Source of the DNA: Fragilariopsis cylindrus CCMP1102
Taxonomy: Eukaryota > Bacillariophyta > Bacillariophyceae > Bacillariales > Bacillariaceae
Length of the DNA: 64,000 nt
Assembly: GCA_900095095.1 (NCBI GenBank)
Contig: FMBT01000360.1
Span: 124,001-188,000, forward strand
Reading direction: 5' to 3'
The number at the start of each line of letters is the position of its first letter. The first letter of the stretch is position 1. The notes beneath the pieces were generated by a model. It saw only the letters and a program-made list of their open reading frames with translations, did not search any database and was not told the DNA's origin. A program made the position numbers and the translations under genes. Below are positions 1-10,090 of the stretch, one piece after another.

Positions 1-528
1 TCCACTAGTTATTCGTTCTTTCAATATTTCTGTGTAAGTTTTGTTTCCCTCGAGTGAAACATAATTCTCATCACCTATATCTGTTGATGACTTTGCAAAG
101 TTTTCTGATCTCGACAAGGCCTGCCTTCGCTTTTTGATTTCTTCTGACCTTAATTCCTCGTCGTGGAATGCAAAAGAGGTGCGGAATAAAACATGGACAC
201 CATCTAAGACCAAGACGACGGCTGCTTCTGGACTGGAAGGCGATCTACCGATACCATTGCCACTGCTGATTGGATTAGACAATTTTGCCCAAGGGATAGT
301 TATTTCCAATTGACGTAAGGAGCAATGGACAAGCTCAAAAGGTTGCCCTTTTCCTCGTAGCTTCGCATTAATAATTTCTTTTTTCACCTCCAAATTTTGT
401 AGGGAAATGTAACCACTCCAAATTCCTAACTGTGCCGATTGCGTTGCCTTATTCTTGGCCAATGATTCATCTGTGAAATATTTCGAGAGGGTTTTGGAGA
501 GAACATTTCCTGCAAGTTTCTCAAACAT
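1..528 (-). CDS. VPS13: VPS13-family lipid transfer protein, N-terminal part (runs off the left edge)
   Basis: The reverse strand is open from an ATG at 528 to the window edge, 176 codons without an intron. It starts MFEKLAGNVLSKTLSKYF, and further on has LGIWSGYISLQNLEVKKE, then LEITIPWAKL and LDGVHVLF. This is the chorein_N signature of VPS13 and ATG2 proteins: an MFE start, a GIWSG-type turn with 'LQNLEVK', and an IPW segment. The family forms long hydrophobic grooves that carry phospholipids between membranes at contact sites. Only the N-terminal cap is visible; the rest, usually thousands of residues, lies left of the window. VPS13 is preferred over ATG2 because of the I-P-W and LEVK pattern, but ATG2 is not fully excluded. 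Region 529-1290 would hold its promoter. Confidence 0.85.
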   Translation of the reverse strand, partial: MFEKLAGNVLSKTLSKYFTDESLAKNKATQSAQLGIWSGYISLQNLEVKKEIINAKLRGKGQPFELVHCSLRQLEITIPWAKLSNPISSGNGIGRSPSSPEAAVVLVLDGVHVLFRTSFAFHDEELRSEEIKKRRQALSRSENFAKSSTDIGDENYVSLEGNKTYTEILKERITSG

Positions 529-1290
529 GATGTTATTGATTTACTATGACACAAAGCATTTGACACTAGTCCTACAGATGCGTTAACTGAATTGAAGGCA
601 TCACATCGAGATAACGACTTCTGTCGCCAATGGTTTGTGTCGTTGTTTGATTAGCTATTACTACAAGTAGCTTATTAGACTTGTTCAATTAATTTGAGCG
701 TCGTGAAAATTGAATCCTGATGCTTTTCATTGATGTTTTACTCCTTCACAAACATACTTTTTTGATTTACTGCGGTCTAATTGAATACGTAATGTTTTCA
801 AAAGGCGAACTCTTAAAAACAAATCAAAAGGATATGTTTTTAATTAATTGATAGAAACTACTATACTTCAAAGTACTGTAGTACAAAAACACAATATTTA
901 AACATACACACAATTGAATATAACATAAGGAGGGCATTTTCTATGCAGTAGAGAGAATAACCCAGACTTCAATACACTGCTACTATGCATAGTCAAATAT
1001 ATTCAAGTACTTGTATTCTTGGCATCAACTGCTTTAAAATGCCCCTCAATTTTGCCCTATTCAGCTTGAGCATGGTGACTCTATGGTACAGTAAAGAGAA
1101 CAGCAATGCTACTCCTTGTAGCTTCATTAGTTTCTCTGTGAGATGAGCGATCAGCTTCTCTACTCGCCCAACCTTATAGTTGAATCTACTATTCGAAAGA
1201 TTTTGATCATATTATTTCGATTCTTAGATTGCTTTATTTAACTTTTTAGCATCTAATAAATGATATTTCGTATCTTGTTATTTTTATATT
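529..1290. other. Intergenic, upstream of VPS13 and downstream of LEO1
   Basis: AT-rich and without a credible gene. It must carry the promoter of the VPS13 gene, which starts at 528 on the minus strand, and the 3' end of LEO1. No motif could be singled out. Confidence 0.6.
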
Positions 1291-2784
1291 TTATTCATCA
1301 TCATCATCCAAAAATGAAGATTGCTTCTTCTTCTTATGCACAGTTACCTGTTCTTCATCATCATCTTCGTCAAATACCATTTCTTCCTCATCATCTTCAC
1401 TGTCTTCCTGGACAGGCTTTTTTTGTCTCTTGTTGCGACCTCGATTCACGTACGATTGACCGTAGTCATCATCTGAGTCATCTCCATAATCATCCATCGC
1501 ATCATCATCGTATTTGGAACCCTTCTTCAATGCCTTAATGTTGACAGTATCATAACCTTCATCGTCATCTGCCTCCAAGTACCTACGGTTCATACCAGGA
1601 TTGCGGCCGCGACCACCACCACTACTACCGGTGACTCGTTTGCGTTGTTTAAGTTTTTCAGCATCATCAGTGTATCTGATCCGCTCTTCTTTAAGTCTTT
1701 CGGGATCCTCTTCTGTCATATAAGCCGCAATTTTGGCCTTTTTAATAGTCCTTTGACGAACAGCCACAGTTAGACTCTTGTGAGCCTCGGATTGTAACGA
1801 CGATGGTTTTGTGACGAATCGACTAGCAATGGGTCCGACACATTCCAGAACAGTTCCACCGTTTTCTTGTGATTCTTCTTCGCCCTCTTTCTCGTCTTCT
1901 TCGTTGTTGCGAAAGGTTGCCTTTTGAGATTTGTATAAGTAACCATTTAGACCAGCAAATCCATCGCTGGTTGATGTATTGACGTTTTCAATACCGAATG
2001 ATTCTTTGCCGATATGCATCGTAAATGATCCATCACTCCATTTGACTAATTTGGTATTACTTTCTCTCACCAAACTCCCGTCCCCATCTCGTACTAAGCC
2101 CCCGTTTTCATCACGTTTGTACCGCCAACGAACCATATTATGCATATATCCCATGTACTGTTCTTCCTCCTCGTTTTCGTCGTATTCGGCTTCGTCGAAT
2201 GCAGTTGGTTGGATCGCCACTACATTGGGTAGTTTGGCCATATGTAATGATATTCCAGGTTCGGGACGGTCCGTTTCTAATACGGTCGCATTTTGAGGCG
2301 GACGATTGGCACTTCTAGTTTTAGGATCATCTTTCTTGTTGTCCTCTGCACCGTCGTCGTCGCCATCATCCTCGTCCATATCATCCAAACCACCACCTCT
2401 CCTACTTGGTTTCTTCTTTTCAGTGAGAGGGGCCGATGACCCGACTATGGCTCCTGCATCGTCAAAGACGACATCGTCATCATCATCAGAACTATCATCA
2501 AATAATCCTGCCGTGGCGGGTTCTGCTGCTTTTTTGCTTTCGGCATCCTTCGTTTTTCCATCATCATCATCATTATCATCGTCGTCGTCGTCATCATCGT
2601 CATCATTTATTTTTGATGATTTTTTCTTCTCACTACCGTCATCAACGTCCTTTTTCGATACGTCAGCTGTCTTATCTTTTCCATCATCCTCATCGTCGTC
2701 ATCATTAACGGTGGGCTTCACGGCAGCAGGTGCAGTAGATACAGTTGGCTTTTCATCCTCTTCGGAGGAGGAATCTTCAAACAT
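1291..2784 (-). CDS. LEO1: LEO1, subunit of the PAF1 transcription elongation complex
   Basis: A single-exon gene of 497 residues. The N-terminal ~150 residues are acidic (Asp, Glu, Lys, Ser) low complexity. A conserved block follows: LPNVVAIQPTAFDEAEYDE (about 185-203), then a VRWRYKRDENG segment and LVKWSDGSFTMHIGKESFGI. This is the Leo1 core: 'LPNFLSVEPRPFD', 'IRWRxxRDExG' and 'xIVKWSDGSxSLHLGxExF'. The C-terminus again becomes acidic and basic, with EEDPERLKEERIRYTDD typical of the end of the Leo1 domain. The product acts in the nucleus with PAF1, CTR9, CDC73 and RTF1 on elongating RNA polymerase II and supports H2B ubiquitination. Its length is normal for the family. Long Ser-rich and His-rich frames on the opposite strand are shadows of the acidic tracts. 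Confidence 0.93.
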   Translation of the reverse strand: MFEDSSSEEDEKPTVSTAPAAVKPTVNDDDDEDDGKDKTADVSKKDVDDGSEKKKSSKINDDDDDDDDDDNDDDDGKTKDAESKKAAEPATAGLFDDSSDDDDDVVFDDAGAIVGSSAPLTEKKKPSRRGGGLDDMDEDDGDDDGAEDNKKDDPKTRSANRPPQNATVLETDRPEPGISLHMAKLPNVVAIQPTAFDEAEYDENEEEEQYMGYMHNMVRWRYKRDENGGLVRDGDGSLVRESNTKLVKWSDGSFTMHIGKESFGIENVNTSTSDGFAGLNGYLYKSQKATFRNNEEDEKEGEEESQENGGTVLECVGPIASRFVTKPSSLQSEAHKSLTVAVRQRTIKKAKIAAYMTEEDPERLKEERIRYTDDAEKLKQRKRVTGSSGGGRGRNPGMNRRYLEADDDEGYDTVNIKALKKGSKYDDDAMDDYGDDSDDDYGQSYVNRGRNKRQKKPVQEDSEDDEEEMVFDEDDDEEQVTVHKKKKQSSFLDDDDE

Positions 2785-3612
2785 GATTATCGTAGCGTAT
2801 ATTTATTATATATTTATATTCGCTGATATTCGTTGCCGTTGGTACACTCGGATCAACTGTGTGTTGTTGGGTATGGATACGGCACAGTCTTCAGCGTTCA
2901 GCGTGAGGGTCAACTAATAAAGTTAATAACAACCCCGCCCATACAAACCCAAAATTAAAAGTATGCTCTAATCGCGCACAACAGCACGTATTAAAAAAAT
3001 TGAGCGAAAGGACTATTTTCTCTAACCCCCCCCCAGCAGCGAAGGACGGACACAACTTTTAAAAGTTTGTTTAATATAAATTTTTAAATGATTTTCGACA
3101 GAAAAACATCACTACAACATGCTTCGTCATATACTCAATACGATCGAACGATACGACGAGGGTTTGCCAACTGTCAGCACGAACCATTGAATTGTGAATA
3201 TTGCGTTTTTTTTGTACAAGTTATTGTCTATTTATTCAAAAGTTGTGCATGATGAGCCTGTAAATCCGGAAAGGTCGTCTAATAGAAGTAGGCAGTATTC
3301 AAAAATCAGTATCATCGCGATTGAAGATCCAAGCGACAGTAGCTACTACAGTAGTCAACCTCATATTCTAGTATACAGCAGTATCAGCATCATTATCAAC
3401 AGGTAGTCGAACACGACGACAGTGAATCTAAATCTAATAATGTTCTTATGCAGTACTATTATATGTCTTATTGCAAACTTTGTGGTGCCATTACGAATTG
3501 GCCCCATTGCGATTGCTGCTCTTGTCAACACTAGATTCCACCACCATCATCATCATCATCATCGTCGTCGTCACCGCAAGGAACAATTACACGCTAGAAT
3601 AAGTCAATCTAT
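2785..3612. other. Divergent intergenic region with a possible leader frame
   Basis: Lies between LEO1 (-) and the acidic repeat gene (+). It has a run of nine C at 3026-3034. From 3440 a second frame reads a hydrophobic leader (MFLCSTIICLIANFVVPL) followed by a His/Arg run. It could be the true N-terminus of the next gene if one base is missing near 3600, or it could be chance. Confidence 0.4.
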
Positions 3613-5615
3613 ATGCGGATTTATGATTCCACAAAGAACGATAGGAAAACGCTGCGAAACAGATATTCTTCTACATCTATTTCATCATCAGTCACGGATT
3701 TGATGGCTCTATTGGACAGAGAAGAAAGTGGCTACGATCACGCTGGCAAAATTATAAAATCACAGTTAGGTGAATCGGAATTTTTTGATAGCGACGACAA
3801 TGACAACAAGAACATGGTAGAAGATGATGAATCTTCATTCGCGAATATAATGGCATTGTTGGATGAAACAGAAGAAAGAGAATACAATAACGATCAATAC
3901 GACCACACTGGCATACCACGATCACAGTTTGACATGACAGAATCTGATAGCGATGATAGTACGGAAGATGAAATCGAGGAAGAGGAAGCATCGGTCACGG
4001 AAATAATGGATTTGTTGGAAAAAGATGAAAAAGGTAGGTACAGCAAAATTCAATATGATCACATCGACATAATAAAAGAATCACAGCTAATAGGCGAATC
4101 GGAAATTGATAATAGCGATGGAATCATGGAAGAAGAAGGGGAGGAAGATGACCTTTTTATTTCAGATGCAGAGGCACTCCTAGCATGTTGGGGTCATCTA
4201 AAACGTCGTAAACTTTATGGAAACTGGACCGAACACGAACAACGACAAGCTCAGAAGAGTCTTTCACAGACGATTTTCTTACAGAGGATGACGACTTCGA
4301 CGACAATTCCGATGATGATGATCATGACGACGACGATGATGACGAGGATGACGATGACGACGATATGAATGAATATGGTAGTGACAACGATCGTGACGAT
4401 GATCATGATGATGAGGACGATGATTGGTCTTCATGCAGTACTTCTGTTCAAGATGTACTTTTGGCATGCAGTATTGCTGATGATATTTACGAATCACGTA
4501 CTGCTAATGATGTTGATATGGATAACGCGATTATGACCGGGGATCTTGCTGATATTGATACATTCACTGCCACTGGCGGAACAACAAAAATTTGGAATGA
4601 TAATACAAACTATAATAAAGAGTACGACAGGGATGACTCGTGGTATAAAGAATTTACCTCGTTCCCTACGGAGCCTTCGGATAGTCGCATCCGGCGGGTC
4701 AATGCAATCAAAAAGAGATGGGAGGATCCTACTTACCGAGAACGATGGTATCAGAAACGATGGGGAAGTCTATCTAATCATCAAAAGAAAAATCAGCAGC
4801 AGACGGTACGAGAACAAAAGGCTATTATACGAGCCCGTGACCTCCCTTCCGAATTTTTGGGTTCGGATGAATTGGCATTAATGGAAGAAGACGAGATTGC
4901 TAACGCAATTATGACAAGGCTGGAGACTACTCGAAAACGAGTAGCAAGTCGCAAACAAACTTTTCAGCGACGTAGAGATGTATTGGAGGCGCAGATGCTA
5001 AAGGCGCAGACTCTACCTGAAGATAATGACGATGATAATGACAGTGATAATGACAATGTAGATGACACATTTTCCCCAAATGAAGAACTGATGAAAGAGG
5101 TACAACGAAAACGATCCGAACGGGCAAAACGCTTGTATGCTACTCGTTTGAAGAATCAGAAGGATGAGAAGGAAAATCAATCAGAATTGTTGTTGTCGTC
5201 GTCGTCGTCGTCATCATCATCATCATCCTCGATGGGGACGACACCCTCTCCACGGAACAAGGGTCCATTTTTTCCGCCTAAACAATTAACTCCACGAGAT
5301 GCATTATTGAGAATCGAAAATAGCTTAGATAGTGGTGCAACAGTTTCCATTGAGGACGTTAAGCTAATCTTGCTGCCCGAAAGAATGGGAAATAGAAAAC
5401 TGATTCTACGCAGGATATTACAAGATGAATTCAATTTAGGAGGGAAATGTGTGCCACCAATAATCAGTGGAGGGGGTAATGATGACGATGATGATTATGA
5501 GTTAGAGTTTGTTAGGCAATGTTCAATTGAAAGACTCGGAACATTCGTTATTAGCTTACTAAAAAATAGATATAAAGTAAAGGAACACCAGTCTCTAAAA
5601 ATTAAGGTTGTATAA
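3613..5615 (+). CDS. Acidic protein with three ~50-residue repeats; unrecognised family
   Basis: The frame opened at 3613 joins the frame ending at 5615 through a likely 62-nt GT-AG intron, 4193-4254, giving 646 residues. After splicing the junction reads LLACW-EESFTDDFL, which keeps the acidic character. Residues ~26-170 hold three repeats spaced 49-52 residues apart, each with S-x3-(I/L)-M-x-L-L-(D/E) followed by YDH and a K/R-SQ-L/F...ES segment. A central part has AIKKRWEDPTYRERWYQKRW, like the K-x-W-x-D-P-x-Y-R motif (NUMOD3-like) in some plant organelle proteins. An Asp/Ser-rich stretch and an uncharacterised C-terminal domain follow (about 520-646). A hydrophobic leader in another frame at 3440 may belong to it. 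No function can be assigned. It converges on the next gene with 13 bases between them. Confidence 0.6.
4193..4254 (+). other. Likely 62-nt intron in the acidic repeat gene
   Basis: Starts GT and ends CAG. It contains a stop in the downstream frame, and its removal joins the two acidic frames exactly. An indel is the alternative explanation. Confidence 0.5.
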
Positions 5616-5628
5616 TTATAGATGACTA

Positions 5629-7649
5629 TTACTGTTCGTCTTCGACTGCTAGAAGTTCTGATCGGAACGTCAAATATGCCGCTAAGCCAAAAAATGGAAT
5701 GTATTTTGCAGCTTTGGTTAACGGTGAGTTGGAGTCAATTCCTCGTCGTTTTGCATCATCATCCACTAGCCAGCCTTGAAAGAGACCAAATATTGCTAAA
5801 TCAACTAAAAAGCTAGATCCTACTCGATCAATACTCAATAGGTCTAAAAGGCTAGAATAACGGGTAGCATATCTCCAAAATCTTCTGTTCTAGCAAAAGC
5901 GCCCCACAATATGGAACCAGTACCCACAATCCCCATTGCGACACCCAAAATTCTACTTTCAGCTAATTGAGTCACACTAGAAACATCCTCTCGAGGTATT
6001 TTTTCCATCATTTCTCCTTCTGCTGATCTCGTTGCTAGATAGGGTAATAAAAAAGCTGATGTCAAAAATTGCATTCCTATCACGGTTGGAAGCATGGGTA
6101 GTAGATTTGGTTTTCTTTCTCGATCGTCGCTTAAAAATCCAGCAAATAGGGCCGCCCAAGAAAGTAGCAAGTTAAAAATTCCCTCCAATCCAGGATGGAC
6201 GACTGGCGAGAATGGCAAACCCAAAATAGGACTTACCAGGAAGAAATTAATCGACAGGTCAAGAACTTCTTCCCACGTCCTTAGTTCCATAGATTGTGCA
6301 GGTACACCATAAAACCAGTTCGAGAAAAATACTACATAACAATAAATTCCCCAAACTGCAACAGGTATGATACGTATAGGTTCTTCCTTCAATTTCGACA
6401 AAAAGGATTCCATAAAAAGCATTATACCAGCCGTTTTGAATACAGCTGGCTCCTTCAGATCCGTCCCACTAACGATCTTTCCATTCTCGATCAAGTACCA
6501 AGAACATCCTCTGGTATACGGTAGCTCTTCTAAATTATTTTCTACATGCCATCGGACCATAATTTTATTTCCAACATCTATCTTGTCGTCAACAACAAAT
6601 GAAAATGCTGGAGGCATCGATTCTGCACACAAAAATAAATGTTTCTCTAAAGCAGCCTTACCAGAGAATGGTTCCGGAAAGGCGGTATCATCATACTGAA
6701 TGTCTTGACCAAAAACTGAAACTGCTCGTGTCATATCTCGATCATTCCATCCATTAAAATATTGTTCTGGTAGACTCAAAGATGATGATGATGATGTGAT
6801 GGTATTAATAGTATTTGTTCCAGTATTTTCGTCAATTGTTGGCATACCATTTTGGGACGACGACGATGATGCTGCACTTATGATTTCAGATGCAATTCTA
6901 AGAATTTTCAAACTAGATTCTCCAGATTTATCATTTTCCTTTACAATGAAAGCCTTGTATATCAACCCCTGATCATTCAATTCAAAGAAGGCTGCTCCCT
7001 TCTTATTATTCGTTTCTTGACCTTCTTGTTGTTGTTGTTCTTCAAGATGAAATGCTACACCAGATTTTTTTGTTTTTGCATCGTAAATTTCTTCATCGAT
7101 TACATAAATAACTGGATTGTTCGTGACAATCTCAGATCTTAGACGTAAATTTCTTTCTAAATCATTTCGATGATACCAAGCATTAGGAAAATCTGTATCT
7201 TCGAATTCAAACTGTAATAAATCCTCTTCTTCTTCCTCATCTGCATCATTATTATTACTATCATCGATTATGTATGTCATAGCCTGATCTATATTTTTTT
7301 CGTTGATGGCATTCAAAAATCCTACCGCAGGCGACGACGACGACGACGACGCCTTATTATTTTTTCCATTATTGCCTTCTATTGCCAAATTCTCTTTTAA
7401 AGATTCCCATAAACCCTCTAGCGTCGACAACGACAACGATGATGATGACGCTGACGATGGATAATAGTTATTCGTTATTGCGAGGTGATCATGATGCTGG
7501 ACATAATGATTAGTATTTGTACATTTATTTGTGTTTGTACTTGTACTTGTACTAGCTGGTAGTAGAAAGGCAGATATAAAAATAGGGTTGTCGACAAATA
7601 AACAGAAGGCCACGACAAAGTATACAATCCTCGTTGATGATGTCCACAT
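5629..7649 (-). CDS. Plastid-targeted NTF2-like polytopic membrane protein (one frame break)
   Basis: The main frame runs from 7649 to 5844. The C-terminus continues in another frame to a stop at 5629. Adding one base at about 5868-5873 restores a continuous EDFGD-Y-ATRYSSLLDLL and gives 673 residues. The N-terminus is hydrophobic and ends in ISAF-LLPAS, the diatom-type signal peptide plus plastid transit motif. Residues ~100-270 look like a weak NTF2-like fold. Residues ~290-410 (LPEQYFNGWNDRDMTRAV, then WHVENN) are a clearer NTF2/SnoaL-like domain. About six membrane segments follow, ending in DRVGSSFLVDLAIFGLFQGW and LVDDD, a block shared with plant and algal plastid proteins of unknown role. 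It probably sits in a plastid envelope or thylakoid membrane. The frame break is more likely a sequence error than decay, because both sides are conserved. Confidence 0.7.
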
Positions 7650-8558
7650 AACTTAATTTATTTTGTGCGAAGGTTGTTGCTCGAAAGGTTTTGGAATAAG
7701 GCAGCGAATCTAGTGTAGTGTATAAAGAAACTATATTTTATAGTACGGTCAGGCTCGATCGATTTGCTCCCTTCACTCTATTTAAAGAGACAAATGAGAT
7801 GACGATGATGATGTGTCCTTGTATGTATTGTTCTACGATGCGTCGTTGAAGTGATGACTGAATAACAAACGTCGTCACACCTCACAAATTCTAATTCTGC
7901 AGTAATACGCCATCGTCGTCATCAATCGCACAGAATTAAATATAAAATTCACAAATCATGCTGTCCCCACTGTGTTGCGCTGCTGGCACGCACCACACAG
8001 AACTCAGACGTGTGTTGCTTTTGTGTTTGTGACTCAGAAAATGCGATTAAATTAGCCAATCACACTTCACTGAGGAAGCGATGAAACTACAATCACTAAA
8101 AAATTGTCTGCTGAGCAGCCGCCTCGTATTTTTGACACAATGACAAAAATTTCTGACTATGAATGAAAAGACAATAGCCCCCCTGAGCCCCCCTGACACG
8201 GAGCTTTTCGCAATTACGACCGCCTTACATTATGCGTTGGCATTTTTCGTGTTCTCGTGTTCTTCTTCAGTCAGCCATCAGAACCCAGTCATGTTCTTTC
8301 AAAATACTACTGAAGTACGATAGGTGTCTTTGTCAGTTTTTTCAAAAAAGTGTGGAACTGTTTATGGCATCAGACTCAAACATACCACTGCATCGACATG
8401 TCGTGGTAGCTAAAAATTCTCAGTCGCATACAGTACATATCAGTACCCTCTAAATTATTTCGCTCCATCCATCCAACCTGTCATCCACATAAAATTCAAA
8501 TCGACAATTCTAATAACAACAATATAATAAACAACAAAAAGATAACAAGCATCTAAAT
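7650..8558. promoter_or_regulatory. Shared divergent promoter region
   Basis: Separates the starts of the plastid NTF2-like gene (-) and the REXO4-like gene (+). It has a direct repeat of agcccccctg at about 8176-8196. An open frame at 8232-8453 has no protein-like features and is not called. Promoter role inferred from position only. Confidence 0.5.
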
Positions 8559-9631
8559 ATGATCATGACACAAGATACTATGAATAGTCCTACAACCGAA
8601 TTCAAGGTATGTAAACTGCAAACGAACGATGTTGTTGGTTGGTTGGTTGACTGATTGATTGATTGGTATCATTGATGGTTTGTTATTCACTTGACATTAG
8701 GTTCTCATTCATCTCATCTCACATTAATTTTTTGAATTCATTTCCTTCTTTTCAATAATAGGTTATTGGTGTAAATCAAGTTGAGACAGAACATAAGAGA
8801 CGTCGTCGTCGCCGTCGTAGAAGAACAGCAACGAACAACAAATCTGATGACTCGTCGACTTGTGCGACCGAATCGTTATCATCAGATGAATGTGATTCAT
8901 CGACATCAACGCCACTTGTAACGATCAGATCAACAAGACAACGTCTTCCTCAACAGCAACGCAAAAACAAGAAGAATCAATTATCATCCCAAAAGAAAAA
9001 ACAACAACAGCAAAACGTAAATGAAGTACAATTGTCATTTGAAGAAAAAGCAAGGTATCTTGCTTTAGATTGTGAAATGGTCGGGGTTGGCCGTGGGGGA
9101 AAAGGGTCATCTGTTGCTAGGGTAACATTAGTCGACTGGGATGGTCGTATTGTATGGGATGAATTTGTACGACAAGAACAAGAAGTTACAGACTATAGAA
9201 CTTTCGTATCAGGTATTACACCACTTGATATGGAAGTTGCTACTTTAACCTTTGACGAGTGTCGTCAAAAAGTTCAAGCATTGATTTCCGACAAAATCTT
9301 AGTCGGACATGCACTTAAAAATGATATGAGAGCATTGAATATCACCCATCCATGGTACATAACACGTGATACGGCAAAGTATGAGCCCTTCATGAAAACA
9401 AGATTTGATGATGCAATTTTATGGCCAAGAAAACTAAAAGATTTAGCATTTGAAAAATTACAAGGACGACAAATCCAACGTGAGGGTGAACCACACAGTG
9501 CACAAGAAGATGCTGCAGCTGCAATGGCCTTATATCGAACAGTTCGTACAAAATGGGAAAAGATTATGGATTATAAAATCAGTAAAACAAGAGAAGTCGA
9601 ACAAAAAAGAATAACGACAACGACGAGATAA
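8559..9631 (+). CDS. REXO4: REXO4/Rex4-type DEDDh 3'-5' exonuclease
   Basis: Two exons. Exon 1 is 8559-8606 (MIMTQDTMNSPTTEFK); exon 2 is 8762-9631. The phase-0 intron, 8607-8761, begins GTATGT and ends ATAG. The spliced product is 305 residues. The N-terminal ~100 residues are Arg/Lys/Gln-rich, with a run of Arg codons that could serve nuclear or nucleolar import. The catalytic domain has Exo I as LALDCEMVGVG, Exo II as LVGHALKNDMRAL and Exo III as HSAQEDAAAAMALY. These supply the Asp/Glu, Asp and His/Asp of the DEDDh family. Rex4 and its relatives process pre-rRNA, which fits URB1 nearby only by chance. ISG20-like members share the domain, but the basic N-terminus and 'LALDCEMVGVG' favour REXO4. 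The intron's 5' part holds GGTT and GATT short repeats. Confidence 0.88.
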
Positions 9632-10090
9632 TCAAACATCTGCTATATGCTACTAACTAATGAAAATATTACTGTAATTACTTTGTATATATATTATAAA
9701 TGACTTTTCGATATCAAAAAAAATCATATTCCATAAATACTATATCTTTTTATTGCAACTAGTACTAGAAGTCACTAGGAGGAGAGATCTGTCCTAATTG
9801 ATAGATGTTCTTCTTGCCATTTAATCGAAAGTGGTTGCAAACATGGTGTTTCACACTATACTACCTTACTCGCGTCAGGTCAAAAAACTGTCATGATTCG
9901 TTTAAAGTGCATTGTACTTGTGCCGATACTCTAAATAGCTAGCTAGAATGTAGGTAAGGTCTTAAGTATAGATTAATTTTTAGACGTAAAATACCACTGC
10001 ACAGCACAGTAAATAATAAAAAACCTGAAATTCGCTTCATTCAAACTCAACACAAACACAGGATTAACAAGACCAATCAATATATTATTT
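9632..10090. other. Convergent 3' regions of REXO4-like and GH10 genes
   Basis: AT-rich, with no gene recognised. Must contain both polyadenylation regions. Nothing else seen. Confidence 0.6.

Noticed and set aside
2306-2917. Ser-rich open frame (+) opposite LEO1
   Set aside because: It is the antisense reading of LEO1 acidic GAT/GAC repeats (poly-Asp reads as poly-Ser). No independent signal.
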